DNA of 64,000 nt, taken from assembly GCA_026874595.1 (NCBI GenBank), contig CM049322.1:53719386-53783385 (forward strand). The letters are read 5' to 3'. A model generated the notes under the pieces. That model saw nothing but the letters and a program-made list of their open reading frames with translations. It was not told where the DNA came from and searched no databases. The DNA is from Sipunculus nudus (Eukaryota > Annelida > Sipuncula > Golfingiida > Sipunculidae). Position numbers and translations under genes: made by a program. Below are positions 35,381-48,419 of this stretch, piece after piece; the first letter of the stretch is position 1, and each line of letters opens with the position of its first letter.

Positions 35381-38300
35381 TCAGATAGGCTTGTACTTGG
35401 GATTGAGTAAGGGTATGGGGATACACAGAGGATTAATGCTGTAGAGATCATGTTGCACAACAGAGGCAGTGGAACGTCGCGACGTTTCTGTCAACCTTGA
35501 CCTTGCTTCATTACTGGGAGCACTTTCTGTTGTGTTTGCCGCATCTCCTTTTCTGTCTGCTGCCTTTTGATTGGTATTCAAATTAACTGGGTCAGGTGTG
35601 GCAGTGTTCCCTTCTGATTGGCCAGTTTGTGTGTCAGTCATCTGATCAGGAGGCATGGCCTGTGAATCATTCACTTGGTCAGGAGGCGTGGCCTGGTTAT
35701 CAGATGTGGCAGTGCTCTTCTCTGATTGGCTTGTTTGTGTGTCAATCATTTGGTCAGGTGGCGTGGCATGTATGTCAGTCACTTGGTCAGGGAGTGTGGC
35801 CTGGTTATCAGGTGTGGCAGTGTTCTTCTCTGATGGGCTTGCTTGTGCGTCAATCACTTGATCAGGAGGCATGGCCTGTGTGCCAACCATTTGATCAGGA
35901 GACACGGCTTGTGCGTCAATCACATACTCAGGGGGTGTGGCTTGTTTACTAGTTGATTGTTTTTTTTCTTCAGGCTCTTTCTTTAGTGGGATCACCTCCA
36001 GTTCCCCTGACTCAGTGAGTGTGTATTGGTACACCTTCTCTGGTTCCTGTTTAATGACATCTGCTACACCTGTAGCGTCTGAATCTGCAGTATCTGCATC
36101 TGAAAGGAAAAAAAAAAAACAGAACATTAAACCTGTATCTGAAAGTAAGATAAATAAAAGGAAGGAACATTAAACCTGCTATCTTTTTTTTTGTCTGCCA
36201 CCCAGTTTTAATGTTACCAGATTCTTCCCCCAGATGTCACCATCAGTGCAAATCCCTTCCTCAGAGACAGCAGTCAGTTCTGGTTCTTCAGGACCATGAA
36301 ATTCTCTTATAAATAACTTAGATTTGGTGGCCCAATAGAAAGGTGGCCCTTAAATTTCCTAACTTGCATTGAAGTGATATGAACTATGCTTTTTCATGTA
36401 GATACAATTGGCTAAAAGTGGTTTTAATCAACACAGATCTGATAAAAATTACAAAAAAAAATAAATTTTTCTCAAGACAGATGTGTTATCTGTTCATGTA
36501 ATGGGACCTGGGGGGGGGAGATATATCAGCTGGTCCTGGATATTTCCGAACAGAAATTACAAAATCAAGCATGGATACATACAAGGTAAAGATAGTCTGA
36601 AATTAAACTGTTTCCATATGAGCATATAGGCGTGAAAAATCACCTAAGACTTTGCAACTGTGGTGAATCCATGTTTCCATTAGCATATACTGTGGTTGTC
36701 TTTTTGTTAACGAGGGTATCAAATTTGTGATATTCACTACAGGAAAATTACCGTGAAAATGAAACCTTCATGAATATGACGTCTCATCTACACAGGGGAT
36801 TGGTCATTTAAAATATAGGTTTAAGAGTCAAAAAGAGGTAGACACTGGGCCTGGGTGACAAGAGGATACAAAATAATATATGATAGGAAGTACATACTTA
36901 GATTAAAGATTAGATAGGAGTGCAAGAATTTCTACTCGTTCTTGTGTGTCCTTGTCAAATAATGCAATACTGGATATACAATGTATAAGTTACCGCATGA
37001 TAAGATTGTGAAAATGGAACCTGCGCGAAAACAATGAAAAGTGAAAATCACGAAACTTTATACTGGGGAATATTAATCTTACCACAACGTGCATGAACGT
37101 TGCAATAGGCATGATTTTCATACGGATATTTTTGAACTAGGAAAATCTCAGTGAAATGACATTGCATAAAACATTTTTAAGAGAAGACCTGCAAAATATA
37201 CTGTGCATCTATAAACATATGCCACTTCATGCACATATGCACACATAGAAACACAGCTTGATTATTCAGTCTAAAGCATTCCTGTCAGGATATGCTTGCT
37301 TGTACACAATACATAAATCTGGATTAAACATGAATTCCTATTGAATCATTTCTCAGTATTTACCAACTGCACAGTATAATAACAATACGGTTACACCTGT
37401 GTTATCAGACCACCCATGGGGCTAGCCAAAAGTGGTCTTAAGTAAAAGCTGGTCTTATTAAACAGGTGAGTTATAACCAATGTTAATGCTTTGGGTTCAC
37501 TCAAGAGGGGTCTTAATAGACTGGTGGTCTTATCAGACGGGTAGTCTTTCAGACAGGTTTAACTGTAATACAACCAGGTTCGTAACTTACTAGAAGTTTG
37601 TAGTGCTGAGGTTGTTTTGGGTTGTGATCTTGGTTGAGTCAGTGTGGTTGTAATTTGTAGAGTTGATGGTTGTGCCAGTGTCAGTTTTATTCCCTCTTTC
37701 TCGTGTGTTGACTTTGCTTTATTGATCATCTTAGCTATAGACTTTAGCACTGTGGGAGGAGCCAGTGTCGTTGTGGTTAATGTTGTTCTTGGTCCTGATG
37801 AGGTATGGCTGGACGTAGCTGCAGATGCTCTGGATACTGCAGGACTTGCCGCTGTGACTGTGGCTGATGTTTTCTGAGCTGATCCCTGTGCTGCAGGGCG
37901 TGTCAGCGTGGCTGTTCTAGGCGCTGCTGCTGGCCTTTGCGGCTGGGCATTACTGGCAGAATTGGGGCTCTGAGATTTCTTGTGGCTGCTGGCTGCTGTG
38001 TTTTTTGGTGTCTCTTTAAGTTCCTCAGGAATTTCAAATTCTAAAAGAAAGTATGTAAAGAACAAGTAGCTGAGAGACAAAGAGCCTGGGAATCAGCTCA
38101 CCAATAAAAGGAATAAGATATACATTGAAGAACTGAGAAAAAGATAACAAAACCAGAATGACAGAATAAATCAGAAAGGGGCAATGAGAGAATAGGACAG
38201 CAAGAAAGAGTAAAAAAAGTGTGACAAAAAGAGGCAGAAAGAAAAAAAGAATGAGCCCATTTCCCCAACATGTGTTTAACAGGGAATATATAGTTTACTA

Positions 38301-41300
38301 AATGAAGGAATTAGATATACAGTGAAACTACCTGAGTTATGAGATCATCAAAAAGTGGCCTTTATTTACAGGTGGCCTTATTAGAGAGGTCAGCTGTAAC
38401 CACCGTGAATGATTTCTGTTAAGGGTGGTCTAAATACAGAGGTTGTCTTATAGGACAAATGAACAGAGTTTACTTACAGTTTAATTTCCTGTTATCAACC
38501 AATAAACATATATTAATTACCCCATAACTCAGTGTTAAACAGAGCTTAATCACCAAGTTACTCACCATTAAACAGAGCTTTCCGGACCCCCTCCAGCCAC
38601 TTCTTGCGGTCCGCCCCGACCACCAGCGGAGACAGGAGTCGCATCTTCTCCTTCATGACCCAGCGCTGCACCCTGGTGTCCATGACCTGAAGCTCTTTGA
38701 CGAGTGACTCCAACAGGTCCAATATAACTGCTGCATCTGTAATGAAGTGATGCACAGATGGGTCAAAAGGTCTCTCAGTGCAATCCATTGACAATGCTAA
38801 TCAAAGTGTATAAAAACGCGAAATCACCTTCCACTGGACATTTATTGGTTTTCATGTCCATGGCACACATCACAGGACTTTCCATCTAAAACAATCAAAT
38901 TTTTTATGGTTTAAAATTAACTTAATCCTCTGATGTTTGCAATAGACCTTTTTGACTATAGTCTGTTCCTGTACCCCTGTCCACCTGATTTTTTGCGATT
39001 ATCTCTACATAAGACAAATTTGGCAAACAAAATTTGCATCTTTGGCATAATGAGGCAAAAGCGTAATTTTTGGTATCTTACCTACTCACAATATAAATAT
39101 TATTTACTTTACGGCCTTGTTGACATGTCTAAAATATATCCGTGGTTGATGGTGTCCCTAATATGCTGCCATTCTTTATCCTCCTTGGATATGGATATAA
39201 AGTAATGTGACGTAACAGTGAAGCGCGTGCACGTGCAGAATACAAGTCTCGCTATAAAACAGGGGTCGGCAGCTCTTGATTATTGGTCCCGTGAATGTTG
39301 GTGTCTCTATAGTACGTCACGTCTATTATGACATCATCACTATCCCCTGATATGCCCATTTAACAGATAAGTGGCAAGATGTCGCTAAAGAATAGACTAG
39401 TTACTCATAAAATGCTTTTAAATTGTTTACAAGAAAATTACATAAGGTAAGCTATCATTTCCATAATAGTTAATTACGCTTTTTCCTCTTTCTTCCCCAA
39501 GGTCAAACAGTTTTGGCATTCTTTGATTCACAAATAAATAATAGCAAAAAAACAGGTGGACAGGGGTACTGGAACGGATTATACACATAATGGTGGTCTG
39601 CTGGGCTTGGGTTCTTTGAGCCAGCATTGCGGGTTTTGTTTAATGAAGCCAGATACATGCCACACACACAGACAGGGCTCCTACTTCTTATGATAAGACA
39701 GGATTCTTATACTTTCATCATTTTGGATAAAGCAATTAGTCTCTTTCCTTGATGTAAGGGACCCACACTGTTAGTGTGAATCTTCGCCAACAGATGTCGC
39801 TAATGTGGTGGAAAAGGTCTATTTGAGGAATATGTCTGCGTTTCTGTGCAAATGAAAAATAAACCACCAATCAGCACTTTTTTCTCCATTTGCTGAAATG
39901 TGAGTATTCCTACACGCATAACATAATGACACATAAGAGAATTTATTTACACTTAAAATAAATTAGAGCAACTCAACCAGTGGATGCTCTGCTTGTAATT
40001 ATCATTTTTGATCATGCCATATGCCCTGCGAGTATGATGTCACTTTGATTATAAAAGATCAAGCATAATATACATTTATACTTTAATAATAACAAGCATT
40101 GTGCATGAACAGGTATCAGCAAATATTAAAGATAAGTGGTGATGTAAGCATAGCTTTCTTGCACACCTTTGGGGATCATTGGATATTTTGTTGAAAAAAA
40201 AGTATTTTCTGTGTATTAAATGGCCTATTCTGATATCTGGGTCTATTAAGAAAAGGAAAATCTCAACCACCTCAAGTTACATGGTTTGTCTGTTTGTCAA
40301 CATTGCTGCATTTACTAACAGTTTTTAGATAGCTGAGCTCATACATACATCACATAAGAACTTTTCTTAACAGGAAATATCCAGGGTTCATTCATATTTG
40401 GACAGAGTAAGCCAGAAATCACATTATTTCTATATAAAAGGATGGGTGAATAGCTGGTTTTAATGGCTCAATTACAGCCTAATTCTATACAGCAATGACC
40501 ACTTAAACATATAGATTTCTGTACGACTGGTGTTATGGCTTGAAATAGGCCCAGTCTGTCCACATATAGTGCTAACAAGGTCGTGGCTGTTATGTGAAAA
40601 GTCCAAACAGATTCATCCCATGTACGCTTGTTCTCATAATGATAAGCTTACTCACCAACAGGCCGTACTTGATCAGGTGTATGGCCCCGCAGCAGTGACA
40701 CCAAGAACTGGTAGATGGCGCTGTAGTCTGCACTCTTTGTATTATGTTGTAGTTCTCTGGGTTCGTAAGCTTGTATAAGGGACAATACCTGTAGTCAGAA
40801 TGAAGTGGAATAAGGTAAAAAACAGGTATAGTTCTACAGCATAGCTAATTATGTAACTGTCAGCAAAAAACTATATTATTGTTTGAATTTATGTTAAAAT
40901 TATCAATGCTTTACCGTGTTATAATTCGTTTTTATATACAGAGGATTCATCCTTATAAATATTCTTAAATATTCCTGCACTTCAATATTAAAGTCATGCA
41001 CAAATAAGAAATTTAATTGATGTTAAATAAATGTCACCATGAATACATATTGTGGTAAGCTGAATTATCATCATATTGAAACTACAAAGGCTGACCCATT
41101 AAGACTTGCCACATAAACACTGTCGTTAGATCACAAGTAAGCAATCTAACACTTCTTTTATCACTCATCAAATGATCTTGAAAACACATGGAACCTTTGA
41201 AGTTAAGTTTATCAACTGAAACATTTATACAGGTTTATTTACTTGGATTAAAATTAATGACAGAATCATTATTCTGACAGAATTTTCTATTTTTGTAAAA

Positions 41301-44300
41301 AAAAAAAAAATTTTAAATGTATCATGTAATGGACCATGCAGGTGCAGGCACAGTTCAACAAACTGCAGGTCAGCAAGGTCACAGGTTAACTAGCTCAAAG
41401 GGAATTCCTACTCAAGTAAAATCATATCACAAAAATACCCAAAAGTGACATAGGAAAATGGGAATTAGAATATAGAATAAACACTTGGTTACAGCAGAGA
41501 AAACAGGAGACATGCATATTTTGAAAAGGTTGTTTTCAAGTTGAGCAGATCTTGGGAAAAATTTATTTGATGATTCTCAAGTTACAGCAAAAGATAATTA
41601 AGAATCTAAATGTTTATGATTATCAATCTGATTAACCCAGATTTGTCAATAATCTCTGAGTTCCAGTGGGCACAAAAAAGTACACACCTGAGCCAGAGTA
41701 TACGAGTAGTCAGTAGTGTTACTTGTCAGGGTCTCCATTTCTTCCAGCCAACACTGTAATAATACAAAGATCACATGTCATACCCCTTTCACACACAAAA
41801 CACTTTCAAATCTATTTGGGCAAAATGGTTTGGTCAAACCTTTTTGGTGCGTTCACATGGCATCTAGCACCAATGTGTGTTGAGTACATTTCGTGTGTGG
41901 AACAATGTAACAACATGCTGACACAAGCATTCATGACTGAGTTGCTGCTTGAAAAAATGAGTCTAAATAGTTTTAGAGCATTCACACAACAGTTAAACAA
42001 AGCAGATAAAAGGATTCTCATTCAAAATGGTTTTAAAAGACCTCCAGAGCTTGATCCAAAATGCTTTGGCCAAAACAGTTCGAAAACTCTTTGGATTGCC
42101 GTGTGAATGCTCTAAAAGGTTACCAAACCGTTTGAAAATGGTTTGCATTTGCCGTGTGAATGGGATAGTAATTCTGTACTACAAAGTATCAAATACTGCC
42201 ATGACTGCAGTACAGTACTGTTATATCAACATACAACATTCTGTTATATCAGAACCAAATAAAGCACAGTGCATTATTAAATACTTGGACTGGAGTACTC
42301 GTTACCAAAGCAACAGTACATTTCAACAAAAATATTGTACGGCAAAAATATGCTATAAATTTATCTAGAGGCTTCTAGAAAGATTTGACGATGTAAATGT
42401 ATGGCACTGAAGAGTTAGTGATCCTTAAATAAATTGACTTATTATGAATAATTACATGTAATTACAAATGTATATTCTGATATGTGAGCATGCACATGTA
42501 AAAGGAGTCTTAGGTAATTTAATTTGGTTTTGATTAATGTTATATATTTATTTTAACTAAAATACTTGGCATCTCCTATCAGCTATATTAGGGGTACTTG
42601 AAAATAATATTGAATGTTATTACACAAACACCTTTCCAGACTAACCTCAATAGGTGCCTTGATATTAAAATCATGGTCTGGCAGTGCTTTTTCTGAAAAA
42701 AAATCACAGGAGTCAGCAGTATACAAATTATTCCCTTCAATTCAGATAAGCTGATGTTATCTTATTATTTTGCAACTAGATATTCACTATGCTTTTTTCA
42801 ATGGAAACCAAAATAATGTTTTCAGATGAAAAGACCATATGCTGTGTTAATTCTTGTTACTGGTCATGTGTGTCTGTCTTATAATGGGTTCCACCAACCT
42901 GTTTCCACCTGTTTCTTGGAGATAATTTTCTTTAAATTTTTAATTTTTCAATAATTTCCCAATATGTCACATGAGCTCCACCGGCATCAAACCCTTGTTC
43001 ATTCTTTATTAAGGTTTTTTTTGCCTAACATTACATGTATGCCTAATATAGGGTTTAAATAAAAAAAAAAAAACCCTATATTGTGGTAGGTGACACCCTT
43101 GTCCTGTCTGAAGATGCTTTATTCCAATTTGCTCTGCTGCTCTACAACAACAGTTGTGGTTTCAAACATTTGACACCCCATCTGGCATATCCCCTATTGG
43201 CCTAAATTTGACTGGGAATACAAAAACAGCTTGAGCTAATTCCATTTCTAACCTCCCCCCCCCCCCCCCAATTATATGTGATATAGGGTCTGATGCAGAT
43301 TGCATTTCTGTGTGAACAACAGAAATTATAAAAGGCTGTAAAATATAATAATGATTGGCCTTCTTTAGAGCTCATATTATTTACTGTCAGCTTAGCTATA
43401 AGGTACTAACACCACCTGTTACATTTTCTTTAATTAACTTACCTTTGTTCCTCAGCCGTAAACGGTCCATGTACTCTTTTACCTGATAAAAAAAGAGAAA
43501 AGTATAATTAATTTTATTTTCAAATGAAGTTAACAGCATCCAAAGTGAGCATTACCAATTCAACCATGGTTTTTTATATTACATCAGAAATGTTATATAT
43601 TCTTATTATATAAAATGAAATAGCATCTGATGTGTGGAGATAAAACCTGCTCTGTAAAGATTAAACCCTGCACTGAGAGGATGATGCTTTGGAATGTTAA
43701 CCTAAGTATTGCACCTCGGAACTTTTTTCAGGAGTGCTGTATGCTGACTTGCTGCCTCATCTTTTACAGATTTACTATGTTATGTTGACATTGGCACAAG
43801 TGCAAGACTGAATTAAACTAGAATACTGGTAGTCGACAAGCGACTACGTGTATCCGCCAAAATCAGAGAAGGACGGGTGAAGTAAGGCATGGATTGAGTG
43901 GCAAGGGGATATAGAGTTACATGTGTTAAATATTAGAATGGATCTCTGCCACATAAACATGATTGTAGGTGGTGCCACCTGCTATTTGAAACTATCCAAG
44001 ATAAATACACAAGCAAAATTTCATGTGGAAAAGTCAAACCACTGCAGAGATATGAGTGATTATATCCCACAGCAGGCAAACAGATGGACGCTGTGCAAAA
44101 ATGGCTGCAGGTGGCGCCACCATTTTTGTGTATGTTATAAAGCTATCCAAGGGCTACATTTGTGTAAAAAATTTTCCTGATTGGTTGAACGAGTCCATAG
44201 ATATAAGCATGGATGTCTACAGCGTGAACGTGAATGTAGGTGGCGCCACCTGTCATAAAATCAAAAAAGCTATGCGGGATGTATAAGCATGCTGAATTTC

Positions 44301-47114
44301 AGGTAATTTGGTCAAACCACTGCAGAGATATGAGTGATTTTAACCAAAGGCAGACAAACAGATGGACGCTGTGCAAAAATGGCTGCAGGTGGCACCACCA
44401 TTTTAGTGTATGTTATAAAGCTATCCAAGGGCTACATTTGTGTAAATATTTTCCCTGATTGGTCAAACGGTTCCCGAGATATGAGCTTGGATGTCTGCTG
44501 CGTTAACATGAATGTAGGTGGCCCCACCTGTCATAAAATCAAGAAAGCTATCTAGGATGTATATGCATGCCAAATTTTAGGTGAATTAGTCAAACCATTG
44601 CAGAGATATGAGTGATTTTAACCCAAGGCATATGAACAAATGGACACTGTTCAAACATGGTTGCAGGTGGCGCCACCTTTTGTTGTGTATGTTATAAAGC
44701 TATCCCAGGACTACATTTGTGTAAAAATTTTTTACGGATCGGTCAAACGGTTCCAGAGATATATGGTTTTATGTGTAAAGGGTTAACGTGAATGTAGGTG
44801 GCGTCACCTGTCATAAAATCAAGAAAACTATCTAGGATGTATATGCATGCCCATTTTTAGGTGAATTAGTCAAACCACTGCAGAGATATGAGTGATTTTA
44901 ACCCCAGGCAGATGAACAAATGAACACTGTGCAAACATGGTTGCAGGTGGCGCCACCTTTTGTTGTGTATGTTATAAAGCTATCCCAGGGCTACATTTGT
45001 GTAAAAAATTTTTCCGCATCGGTCAAACGGTTCCCGAGATATAAGGGTTTATGTGTGGAGCGTTAACGTGAGTGTAGGTGGTGCCACCTGTCATAAAATC
45101 GAGAAAGCTATCTAGGATGTATACGCATGCCGAATTTTAGGTGAATTAGTCAAACCACTGCAGAGATATGAGTGATTTTAACCCCAGGCAGATGAACAGA
45201 TGGACAATGGCAAACATGGTTGCAGGTGGCGCCACCTTTTGTTATGTATGTTATAAAGCTATCCCAGGGCTACATTTGTGTAAATTTTTTTTCCGGATCG
45301 GTCAAACGGTTCCCGAGATATATGGGTTTATGTGTGGAAACAGACGCACAAATGGACGCTGGGCAGAAACGAAAGGTCAGAGGTCAAGGTCACTTGGTTA
45401 GGTACCTGTTCACATGTGACCCGATAATTTGTGTAAGTTTCGGAAAAATCAGTCCAGTAGTCTCAGAGGAGTTCCCCAGAAACGAACGTGGCGGCGGCAG
45501 CGGAACCCGGTCAAAAACATAGTATCCGCAAAACTTTGTTTTGGCGGATACAATAAATGGATACTTAATTTAACAGTGACAAAAGCAAGCTGGTGACGAA
45601 GTGCTGTTCCATACTGTACCAAGAAAATTTGCATCACCCACCTCATTTGTTTTCTTGGTTGGAATACAGCGACTTATCTTGTTTAGGTCTGTCTGGCCAT
45701 ACCTGAAAAGGAAAACGGGTATACATTATTCACTATATATTAAATAGATATATATCTATATATAGTTTAGGACTAGAAACTACATGTGTTTTACAGCATT
45801 TTACAAGGTGTGTGTGTTTGTATTTTTACTTAAATATTGCTGGGTTCAGATTTAAGCTGTGTTTTCTACTGCTGTTTGCTTATACATATTCATGACAAAC
45901 AAACATGCATGTATTATAACATATCTACTCCCTCTGCTCCTCTCAAAAAATCAATAAACCAAAAATAAAAAAGTCTGGTCTAACTTGGGTGATAATGATT
46001 CACTGGTGAGCAATATCGCATGACACAAAGCAAATAATCAAACTGGTATCATAAGATGTTCCTGCACTGATAGGCTGATGATATTTGATCATTTGATGAG
46101 AAGTGACATCTGACATTTAAAATACTGCCAAGCCTTAGCACCATGTAACACATTAAAAGTGAAATTTCACTCGTAAGAAAAATAGTTGAAAGACATCCTT
46201 ATGACTAATTGTTTGTTAATAAAATACATTTATGGTTTAAAAATACATTTTGCAAGAGTAAATTTATTCAAATTTCCATATACAAAATAAAAATTCACCT
46301 TGGAATGTAATTATTTATATTAAATTATCATGTGTCATATATTGTATTGCGTATTATATGGTGAGTAAAGGATAGTGGAACCCCACAATTACAACCACCT
46401 TGCAGACTGACCATAGTGGTTATAATTTAAGGGTGGTAATAGTTGTGAAATTCTGGATACCTGGTCAATATATCTGGGACCAAGAAAAGTTGTAATTGTC
46501 TGGCGATTGCAATTATGGCGTGGTCTCAAAGCAGGGTTCCACTGCATCGAGATATGTATCATATGGTGGGATAATGTATGGTTACAGCCCTTGGTCTAAT
46601 GTTGTATTGTGAGATAATATACAATTACACTCCTAGGCCTAACATCCTATTGTGAGATTCTGTGGGGTTACAGCCCTAGGTCTAATGTCAGATCATGATA
46701 TAATGTATGATTACAGCCCTAGATCTAATTTTGTATAGTTACATATCATGGTCTGACTTCATATCATGAGATAAAGTACGGTTACAGCTCTAGGTCTAAC
46801 CTTTTTACAGCCTCCAGCAGCCACTGTTTCTCTTCAATTGTCCAGTTATTGGTCCTCCTCCAGTCACACTTCTTTATCTTGTATAAGTCCATGTTATCCG
46901 CTTCGTATTCATCATCACATACTCTCTTTCTCCTCTCACGCTGGCTCCGCCTGGTGGAGGTGGGGTCTACTGGCTTTCTCTTTCTTCTCCGTTTTGTTGT
47001 TTTCTCAGACTCCCCTGGCTCAGTGCTGCCATCTTGTGTGGGTTTCTCTGTATTACATGTTGTATCTTCCTCTGCATTTGTGGCAGTTCCTTCCTTTGAC
47101 CTGGTAGCTGCCAT
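35381..47114 (-). CDS. SNAPC2: snRNA-activating protein complex subunit 2 (SNAP45), complete, enlarged
   Basis: Nine coding exons on the minus strand with matching phases: 47114-46801, 45702-45642, 43482-43443, 42692-42646, 41753-41688, 40788-40656, 38736-38566, 38040-37591, 36099-35381; 2001 nt, 666 aa. Recognised by a basic N-terminal region (RRRKRKP, RRSQRERRKR), a Myb/SANT-like helix start NNWTIEEKQWLLEAVKR near residue 89, the KAPIECWLEEMETLT segment like human APIEVWTDLAEKIT, IYQFLVSLL with DAAVILDLLESL, and a C-terminus SINPLCIPIPLLN like human PLNPFLVPLELLG. SNAPC binds the proximal sequence element of snRNA promoters for pol II and pol III. Human SNAPC2 is about 334 aa; the surplus is a Ser/Thr/Ala/Pro-rich exon 8 and a repeat-bearing exon 9. 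Start is the ATG in GAAAATGG; a possible acceptor just upstream (GATTGCAG) may mean a separate 5' UTR exon. Confidence 0.88.
35596..35940 (-). repeat. 108-bp coding minisatellite in SNAPC2 exon 9
   Basis: The DNA repeats with 108-bp period (CTGGTTATCAG at 35693 and 35801; GTGGCAGTG at 35598 and 108 bp on). It encodes about three 36-residue units, each two 11-residue PPDQx-x-D-x-QA motifs plus a 14-residue SEK.TATPDNQA motif. The frame is preserved. Confidence 0.9.
37386..37569. mobile_element. MITE-like element in SNAPC2 intron 8
   Basis: The ends ACGGTTACACCTGTGTTATCAG and the reverse of CTTTCAGACAGGTTTAACTGTA form an imperfect inverted repeat. The inside has repeated 'GGTCTTA.TAGACAGGTGGTCTTAT' words, also seen near 38331-38460. 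Confidence 0.5.
38960..39580. mobile_element. MITE with about 30-bp inverted ends in SNAPC2 intron 6
   Basis: Left end AGTCTGTTCC then GTACCCCTGTCCACCTG; right end is CAGGTGGACAGGGGTAC then GGAACGGATT. The 621-bp body is shared with the copy at 52162-52752, and a fragment of the left end occurs near 15199. It has no coding potential. Confidence 0.8.
41783..42164. mobile_element. MITE with ATA flanks in SNAPC2 intron 4
   Basis: Left end CCCCTTTCACAC, right end GTGTGAATGGG, flanked by ATA on both sides (41780-41782 and 42165-42167). Related words (AAAATGGTTTG, GTGTGAATGC) occur inverted inside. The 3-bp duplication would suit PIF/Harbinger elements; that class is a guess. Confidence 0.65.
43818..45549 (-). 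mobile_element. Helentron-like element, family 2, in SNAPC2 intron 2
   Basis: Reverse-oriented. The 5' hairpin is TCCGCCAAAA with TTTTGCGGA (near 45522-45549). The 3' end has an inner GTATCCGCC terminus (43850 on), a perfect stem GTAGTCG-loop-CGACTAC (43829-43847) and CTAG (43818-43821) beside TT on the minus strand. Five tandem units of about 279 bp (landmarks at 44110, 44388, 44666, 44946, 45225) each hold GGTGGCGCCACC-type palindromes. It fills about 80% of the intron. Confidence 0.85.
46374..46543. mobile_element. 170-bp MITE-like element in SNAPC2 intron 1
   Basis: Ends AGTGGAACCCC and AGGGTTCCACT are inverted. The interior is AT-rich with repeated 'GGTTATAATT/GTAATTGTC' words. A similar left end (CAGTGGAACCC) starts near 603 in the ETFB intron. 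Confidence 0.6.
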
Positions 47115-47510
47115 TTTCCTGCAATCCAGCAAAATAATACAAGGACCAGAATAAGGGCAGTTGACCAGCCAATTTAGAACTGTCCCTTTTTATCTTGTTT
47201 TGATTGTAGGTTGTCCCCCACATTTTTACCCTCTGCCATTATGATCCTACAAATGCCTTGTGGCATTTTGCTTTAAAACATTTGATCTTGGTGACACTTT
47301 GTTCCCAGATATCATTTTCTGTGGCATTTTGTGAAGGACACTTTGTTCTGATGGCATTTTGTTCCTGGAGACACCGATGACATTTTTATCCTCATTGGTC
47401 TTGATGCTCAGCTGAATTTGTCTACAAGGATATGTTTATGAGCTTTTTAAAAAGATGGGTCTTGTCATCAGTTTGAAGCCAACCTGTCTAACCATCCAAA
47501 CTGGAGTTAT
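47115..47510. other. SNAPC2 upstream sequence
   Basis: The likely promoter side of SNAPC2. It contains a loose repetition of TGGCATTTTG/TTGTTC words at 47255-47385. No TATA box or clear core element is seen. Confidence 0.4.
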
Positions 47511-47519
47511 CATCAATAA

Positions 47520-48080
47520 ACAAAATTTGTGAATGAATGGGCCCTGTGACCCTAACACTTTTACCTAGTGACCCCAAAACAAAACATGCACCACATGTGG
47601 AATACAGAAGGTTTGCGATGTAAAGTTTGGCTTAAAATATCCACAATCTTTTTAAAGAAGTTGGTTCTGTGACCTTGACCTTTGACCTCATGAGCCCAAA
47701 ACCTAAAGGGTTCTCATATAATTGGCTGGTCATATATAAGTCAAGAAACTATATGTCAAACCAAACTGGAGTTATAAGAGGTCAGATGGCTCCTGTGACA
47801 TTGACCTTTGACCGCCAGACCCCAAATCAATCAGGTTCTTCCCCTGTTGAGAGGTCTGAGCTCTCATATGTGCAAGATGGAAGGTTTGGGATGATTAGTT
47901 TGGCTTAAAATGCATCCACAATCTTTCTAAATAAGCAGGTCCTGTGACCATGAATTTTGACTTCATGACCCCAAAATCAATAGGATTCTTGCATTAGAGG
48001 TAGGCCAAATATAAGTCAAGTTTGAAATCCACGTCAGTCCAAACTGAAGTTATCATCAGGTAACAAATGTGACAGACAAA
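47520..48080 (-). repeat. Family 1 type repeat fragment with inverted AGGTCA motifs
   Basis: On the minus strand it carries the same body as the OLAH intron array (on the plus strand: GTGACCTTGACCTTTGACC followed by CATGA.CCCCAAAATCAA). It has about three diverged half-units at roughly 140-bp spacing. No Helentron termini were found. Confidence 0.7.
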
Positions 48081-48419
48081 CATAAAGATGAACAGAAGAA
48101 CTGACAGGGTGATGAATTTGGGGCATCCGCTTATTCAATCGGGCCCTAATAAACCCTCAATGTTTGAGGACACAAATGAAACCACAGTTGCGAATCTGAA
48201 AGTGTGTATCATTATAGTTTGTCAGTCTCAAAATAAGGGAACAAATGCATCAAAATTAGACATTAGGCCTACAGGCCCAATGCGAACCTGTGCAATGGGA
48301 TATACATCAGGTATATAATGCTTCCATGCTGGACCTTTACTTTTCAAGTACTTGTGTGACATGTACATTTACAATGGAAGCACTGAACATTTTGAACCAG
48401 AGTGATTGCATCAATTACA

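Noticed and set aside
35596-35952. Plus-strand open frame opposite SNAPC2 exon 9 with regular repeats
   Set aside because: It is the antisense shadow of the in-frame 108-bp coding repeat; it has no family features.
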